From Polyrhizophydium stewartii (Eukaryota; Chytridiomycota; Chytridiomycetes; Rhizophydiales): DNA of 11,819 nt. The notes under the pieces are model-generated. The model was not told where the DNA came from. It was given only the letters and a program-made list of their open reading frames with translations, and searched no databases. This document shows positions 8,007-11,819 of the stretch, piece after piece. The DNA lies in contig JADGIZ010000562.1 in NCBI GenBank assembly GCA_027604665.1, positions 1 to 11,819 of the forward strand, read 5' to 3'. Numbering within the stretch: the first letter of the stretch is position 1; every line of letters begins with the position of its first letter. The translations under genes were made by a program, and so were the position numbers.

Positions 8007-8616
8007 ATATTCTTATGGCATCCATCAGCAATCGGCCTCGGGCGCCTGATCAACACACAGAAACTCACTTTGAATAGTGCTGATTCGCACCTGTGGTTTC
8101 CTTGCCGAGGCAAAGGAGCGTACAGCAGTAGCTGCACATCATGCTTGAGCAAGTTGTTGCTGCGAGCGCACGCACATCAGGCCGCCTTGCTTGGCCAAGG
8201 GCGTGCCTTGCGCATCGCACTTGCTGAGGCTGCTGCAGATAGAACATGGCGCGCTTGTGCATGCTGATGCATGCGTTCTTGTCGCAGCACCAGATGAACC
8301 TGCACTTGTTTTAGTAGCGGAGGCCCCAGAGCATGACCAGGTCCATGTCTGACCAAGAAATGGCCAAAAACGTCTTGAGAAACCAACTTCCCCATTCCAT
8401 TCACCAGATCCAACACCACACCCCGTCACGACCCCTGACACTCAAAGGAAGGAAAAAAGCGACTGAACCTTTGGTCTTTAGCATGTGAGCCCACGGGATC
8501 ACACCGGCACTGGCCACAGGCCTGCCCGGGATTGCATCTGACGGGGGCCCCGGGATTGCCTTGCTCGTGCTGATCCGACTCGAAAAAAAGTCTGCCCAAA
8601 ACTCTTCTGAGCAGAC
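8007..8616. promoter_or_regulatory. Divergent intergenic region between YIPF and ATIC genes
   Basis: Both genes are transcribed away from this 610 bp interval, so it must contain both promoters. No Bas1/Gcn4 TGACTC site, which would be expected for an adenine-regulated yeast ADE gene, was found on reading it. It contains direct repeats near 8525-8559, a GCATGC pair near 8259-8274, and several short Cys-rich minus-strand ORFs whose coding status is unclear. Confidence 0.6.
8525..8559. promoter_or_regulatory. Direct repeat CCCGGGATTGC upstream of ATIC
   Basis: The identical 11-mer CCCGGGATTGC occurs at 8525-8535 and 8549-8559, 24 bp apart, which is a little over two helical turns. It ends 57 bp before the ATIC start codon. 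A related ACGGGATCAC lies near 8494. The position and same-face spacing suggest paired binding of a transcription factor. This is inference from the repeat alone. Confidence 0.35.
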
Positions 8617-10870
8617 ATGCCCCAGATTGGTGGGTGCCAGACCCAGCAGGATGCCGGCCGGCTGGCGAGCGGGCAGGCGCCGCGGCGAGCGGGCCGTGCA
8701 GCGAGAAAGCGCAGCGTGCTGACGCCCGGCGCGCGCGCTGCGGGATGCGCTCGCAGCGCTTCTCTCGGTGTCGGACAAGACGGGCCTGGTCGACCTGGCC
8801 AAGGCGCTGCACTCGTTCAACGTGCGGCTCATTGCCTCTGGCGGCACGTCCAAGGCCATCCGCGAGGCCGGCCTGCCCGTCGAGTACGTGCGCACCGCAT
8901 GCCTGCCGCGCGCGCGCGCGCCAGCTGCGTCTCCGTCCTGCTCGCGAGCGGCGCGGGCCGTCGCCATCGTCATGTGCGGGTGTAGCAAAAGACCTGCTGA
9001 CACATCGCGGTCGTGCCCGCCCTCCCGCGGTGCTCGCTCTGGAACGCCAGAGACGTTGCCGACATCACCAAGGCGCCCGAGATGCTCGGCGGCCGCGTCA
9101 AGACGCTGCACCCTGCCGTGCACGGCGGCATCCTGGCCCGCAACATCCCGCAGGACGATGCCGACATGGCTGCGCGCGGCTACGACATGATCGACTTTGT
9201 CGTGTGCAACCTGTACCCGTTCCAGCAGACGGTGGCCAAGGCAGGCGTCACGATCCCCGAGGCCGTCGAGGAGATTGACATTGGTGCGTGCGCTCGCCCG
9301 CGCTGCGCCGTCTCTGGCGGCGGACGCTGACGGAAGCGCCGGCTGCTCAAGGCGGCGTGACGCTGCTGCGCGCTGCGGCCAAGAACTTTGTCCGCGTGTC
9401 GATCCTGTCGGACCCCAGCGACTACGCAGGCGTGATTGCGGAGCTCTCGGGCAGCTTTGGCGCCTCGGGCAAGGCGGTCCTGTCCGAGGAGCGCCGCAAG
9501 AGCCTTGCGCTCAAGGCGTTCACGCACACCGCCGACTACGACACGGCGATCTCGGGCTTCTTCCGCAAGGAGTTTGCGGGCAACGGCGACCGCCAGATGT
9601 TCCTGCGCTACGGCGCCAACCCGCACCAGAAGCCCGCGCAGGTGTACCTGACCGACGGCCCGCTTCCGTTCAAGGGTGCGTATGGTGGCTGGGCATGCAT
9701 GCGCGATGCATGCGTAGATGGCGGGTTGGCGAATGGCCGCGGTGGCGGGAGTGCTGACTGGCAGCGTTGCGGATTGGACACGATGCAGTTCTGGCTGGCT
9801 CGCCTGGGTATATCAACCTGCTTGATGCGCTCAACGCTTGGCCGCTGGTCAAGGAGCTCAAGAAGGCGCTTGGTCTGCCCGCGGCTGCGTCGTTCAAGCA
9901 CGTGTCGCCTGCCGGCGCGGCGGTGGGCCTGCCGCTGACAGAGACGGAGAAGAAGGTGTACTTTGTCGAGGACATTGCCAACCTGTCGCCGCTCGCGACG
10001 GCGTACGCGCGCGCGCGCGGAGCGGACCGCATGTCGTCGTTTGGCGACTGGATTGCGCTGTCGGACGTTGTTGACGTGCCGACGGCCAAGATCATCTCGC
10101 GCGAGGTGTCTGACGGCGTGATTGCGCCCGGCTACGAGCCTGCCGCGCTCGAGATCCTGCGCAAGAAGAAGCAAGGCAAGTACACTGTGCTGCAGATCGA
10201 CCCTGCGTACGAGCCTGCCGAGATTGAGCGCCGCCAGGTGTACGGCCTGACGCTGGAGCAGAAGCGCAACAACGTCGAGATCACGACGGGCCTGTTCAAG
10301 AACGTTGTGACGACGGCAGTGTCGCACCTGAGCGAGGAGGCGGCGCGCGACCTTGTTGTCGCGACGATTGCGCTCAAGTACACGCAGTCCAACTCTGTGT
10401 GCTACGCCAAGAACGGGCAGGTTGTGGGCATTGGCGCGGGCCAGCAGTCGCGCATCCACTGCACGCGGCTCGCGGGCGACAAGGCGGACAACTGGTGGTA
10501 CCGCCACCACCCCAACGTGCTTGCGTTCAAGTTCAAGGAGGGCGTCAAGCGCGCGGAGCGGTCGAACGCGATCGACGTGTACGTGTCGGACATGATCGAC
10601 AACTTTGAGGAGTGGAGCGCGCTGTTCGAGGTTGTTCCCGAGCCGTTCACGGCCGAGGCCAAGCGCGAGTGGAAGCAGCAGATGAGCGGGCTGGTTGTGT
10701 CGTCGGACGCCTTCTTCCCGTTTGCGGACAATGTGCAGCGGGCGTCGCAGTCGGGCGTGCACTTTATCGCGGCGCCGAGCGGCAGCGTGCAGGACGCCGT
10801 CGTGGTGCAGGAGGCCGACAAGCGCAGCATCGGCTACTCGTTCACGGACGTGCGCCTGTTCCACCACTGA
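8617..10870 (+). CDS. ADE17: Bifunctional AICAR transformylase / IMP cyclohydrolase (ATIC)
   Basis: This enzyme catalyses the last two steps of de novo purine synthesis: formyl transfer from 10-formyl-tetrahydrofolate to AICAR, then cyclisation of FAICAR to IMP, in the cytosol. Five exons: 8617-8629, 8757-8883, 9051-9283, 9352-9675 and 9789-10870. They total 1779 nt, or 592 residues, which equals the usual length. All donors are GT (GTGGGT, GTACGT, GTGCGT, GTGCGT) and all phases fit. The N-terminal cyclohydrolase (MGS-like) domain shows [14 protein letters not shown] and [12 protein letters not shown] (K64). The transformylase domain shows [11 protein letters not shown] with the catalytic pair K269/H270, then [29 protein letters not shown] and [17 protein letters not shown]. 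It ends in the conserved RLFHH. Introns fall within the cyclohydrolase half and the inter-domain region, and the long last exon is uninterrupted. The first exon is only 13 nt. Identification is secure; the exact start exon is slightly less so. Confidence 0.95.
9693..9713. repeat. Perfect GCATGCAT stem-loop in ATIC intron 4
   Basis: Arms GCATGCAT (9693-9700) and ATGCATGC (9706-9713) are exact inverted repeats around a 5-nt GCGCG loop. The element lies inside intron 4 (9676-9788), beginning 17 nt downstream of its donor. In RNA it would form an 8-bp hairpin next to the 5' splice site. Confidence 0.75.
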
Positions 10871-11137
10871 GCCGACGCAGGCCGATCCGTGGAGCCGGGA
10901 CCGAGCCCTTTGAGGCCCACGAGGCACGAAGGCCCGTTGCTTGGTGAGAAATGAACGGCAGCCGCGGTGCTTCGCTGGCTCGGGGCAAACACGAGGGAGG
11001 TGTGGCGACGGGCGGCGTGGCGACGAGGGCGTGGGACAGGAGCGCGCGTCGCCAGGGCGGCAGCCCGGGGCATCCTGGCAGCACCGCAAGCGCGGCCTGG
11101 CCTGGCGGTCGGCGGCGTTGTCGGAGGCGGCTGTGGT
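10871..11137. other. Convergent 3' spacer between ATIC and the MSP-domain gene
   Basis: These 267 bp separate the two convergent stop codons. They are GC-rich and open in several frames. None of the three minus-strand frames contains a hydrophobic stretch that could be the missing tail anchor of the neighbouring MSP-domain gene. No canonical polyadenylation signal was noticed. Confidence 0.5.
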
Positions 11138-11677
11138 TCAACGATGAGTCACGCGGTGGGCGGCGGCGGGCAGGGGCGGCAGGTGCTGGGCGGCGGCGGG
11201 CGGTGCGCCGGTCGAAGGCAGATCGGCCGCGCCGGCCGCGGGCAGGAAGGCGCAGCGCAGCTTGCGCTCGACCAGCAGCTCGGCGGCCGCGTCCGGGGCC
11301 GAAGCCTTGATCTGGTCGGCGTGGGCCCACAGCTCCTGCAGCCGCGGGGCGGCCTGGTCGGCGTCGAGCGCCATGACGTCGTGCGGGATGCGCAGCGCCA
11401 GCACCAGGAACTTGTCGCGGCACTTGAACGACGGCGGCGGGTCCTCGCGCATGGCCTGCAGCAGCACCTGCACCTCGCAGCGGTCGCCCGGCAGCAGGCG
11501 GCCGGCGTTGGGCCGCACGCAGTACTGCTTGGGCGCCGTCGTCTTGACCTTGAACGCGATGGGCGAGTCCGGGTGGGCGTTGATGACCGTCAGCGTCTGC
11601 TTGGTGACGGTCGTGAACGGCCGCCGGAAGTTCAGCTCCTTGTCGGGCTCGATGATGAGATACTTGGCCGAGTCCAT
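11138..11677 (-). CDS. SCS2: VAP/Scs2-type MSP-domain protein
   Basis: An ATG at 11677 opens 179 codons to TGA at 11140-11138. Residues 6-145 are a major sperm protein (MSP) domain. It begins LIIEPDKELNFRRPF, carries the signature FKVKTTAPKQYCVRPN (42-57), then FKCRDKFLV (84-92), and ends in RKLRCAF. The signature contains the basic surface that in VAP proteins binds FFAT motifs of lipid-transfer and other partners at ER contact sites. FKVKTTAPK-YCVRPNA is close to what I recall of yeast Scs2. The start is placed at MDSAKYL because family members begin just before the first MSP strand. An in-frame ATG at 11809 would add 44 Arg/Pro/Ala-rich residues and is less likely. After the MSP domain there is only a Pro/Ala linker. 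The usual coiled coil and C-terminal membrane anchor are absent. Confidence 0.88.
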   Translation of the reverse strand: MDSAKYLIIEPDKELNFRRPFTTVTKQTLTVINAHPDSPIAFKVKTTAPKQYCVRPNAGRLLPGDRCEVQVLLQAMREDPPPSFKCRDKFLVLALRIPHDVMALDADQAAPRLQELWAHADQIKASAPDAAAELLVERKLRCAFLPAAGAADLPSTGAPPAAAQHLPPLPAAAHRVTHR

Positions 11678-11819
11678 TGCGGGCGGGGTGTGCGGCGGGC
11701 GAACGGTCAAAGGCCGCGTTCCGGCCGCTGGTGCCGCCGTGCAGCCAGAAACCGGCGCAGCGCGGCGGGGCCGACTGCACGAGGCGCCGCGGCGGCGGCT
11801 CGGCCCCACCGACCAAGAC
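11678..11819. other. Upstream flank of the MSP-domain gene
   Basis: This GC-rich sequence should contain the 5' leader and promoter of the minus-strand MSP-domain gene, and it runs into the window edge. The gene's frame stays open through it. An upstream exon or longer N-terminus therefore cannot be excluded from this window. Confidence 0.4.

Noticed and set aside
9608..11089. 493-codon minus-strand ORF
   Set aside because: It lies antisense to ATIC exons. The biased G/C third positions keep the opposite strand open. The translation is Arg/His/Leu-rich with no domain, while the plus strand is unmistakably ATIC.
1..11819. tRNA, rRNA, CRISPR, IS or LTR elements
   Set aside because: No cloverleaf, rRNA-like, spaced-repeat-array, transposase, reverse-transcriptase or long terminal repeat signal was recognised on either strand. 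The window is eukaryotic, so CRISPR and prokaryotic IS elements are not expected.

Overview
The window is nuclear DNA from a GC-rich, intron-containing fungus. I resolve four multi-exon protein genes, one intronless MSP-domain gene, and one eroded or unresolved coding stretch. About 15 short spliceosomal introns (49-207 nt) can be placed by reading-frame continuity and protein family similarity. Their donors are mostly GTGAGT, GTGCGT or GTACGT. The ADE16/17-type purine enzyme and the VAP/Scs2-type protein read as fungal. A Crinkler-like nuclease-kinase protein beside them makes an early-diverging, chytrid-like fungus my best guess. That placement is an inference and not proven here.

Layout from left to right. 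Positions 1-260 are extremely GC-rich and look non-coding, with ATTGG/TGAGTCA promoter-like motifs. Positions 324-539 hold a Gln-rich small ORF of unknown status. Positions 884-4483 (+) are a six-exon gene for a protein of about 1073 residues. It has a poly-Gln tract, a repeat-built coiled coil, a ubiquitin-like domain, a PD-(D/E)xK nuclease-like domain and a protein-kinase-like domain. This is the Crinkler/CR effector style of architecture and is the most interesting object in the window. Positions 4740-5491 hold Ser/Asp-rich then Arg/Glu-rich coding-like sequence, interrupted by an in-frame stop and apparent frame changes. Positions 5539-6184 (+) are a three-exon gene for a small helical protein resembling Mediator subunit Med11.

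Convergent to that, 8006-6345 (-) is a six-exon gene for a YIPF1/2-family Golgi membrane protein with five membrane segments. It shares a divergent intergenic region of about 610 bp with 8617-10870 (+), a five-exon gene for the bifunctional purine enzyme ATIC (ADE16/17). That reconstructed protein is 592 residues, exactly the length I recall for human ATIC. Convergent again, 11677-11138 (-) encodes a VAP/Scs2-type MSP domain with no visible C-terminal membrane anchor.

The right half is ordinary housekeeping (secretory pathway, purine synthesis, ER contact-site protein). The left half, to about position 5500, has an accessory character: low complexity, tandem repeats, effector-type domains and a broken gene. 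The genes do not form an operon or an obvious pathway. Their arrangement (convergent, divergent, convergent) is typical of a compact fungal chromosome.
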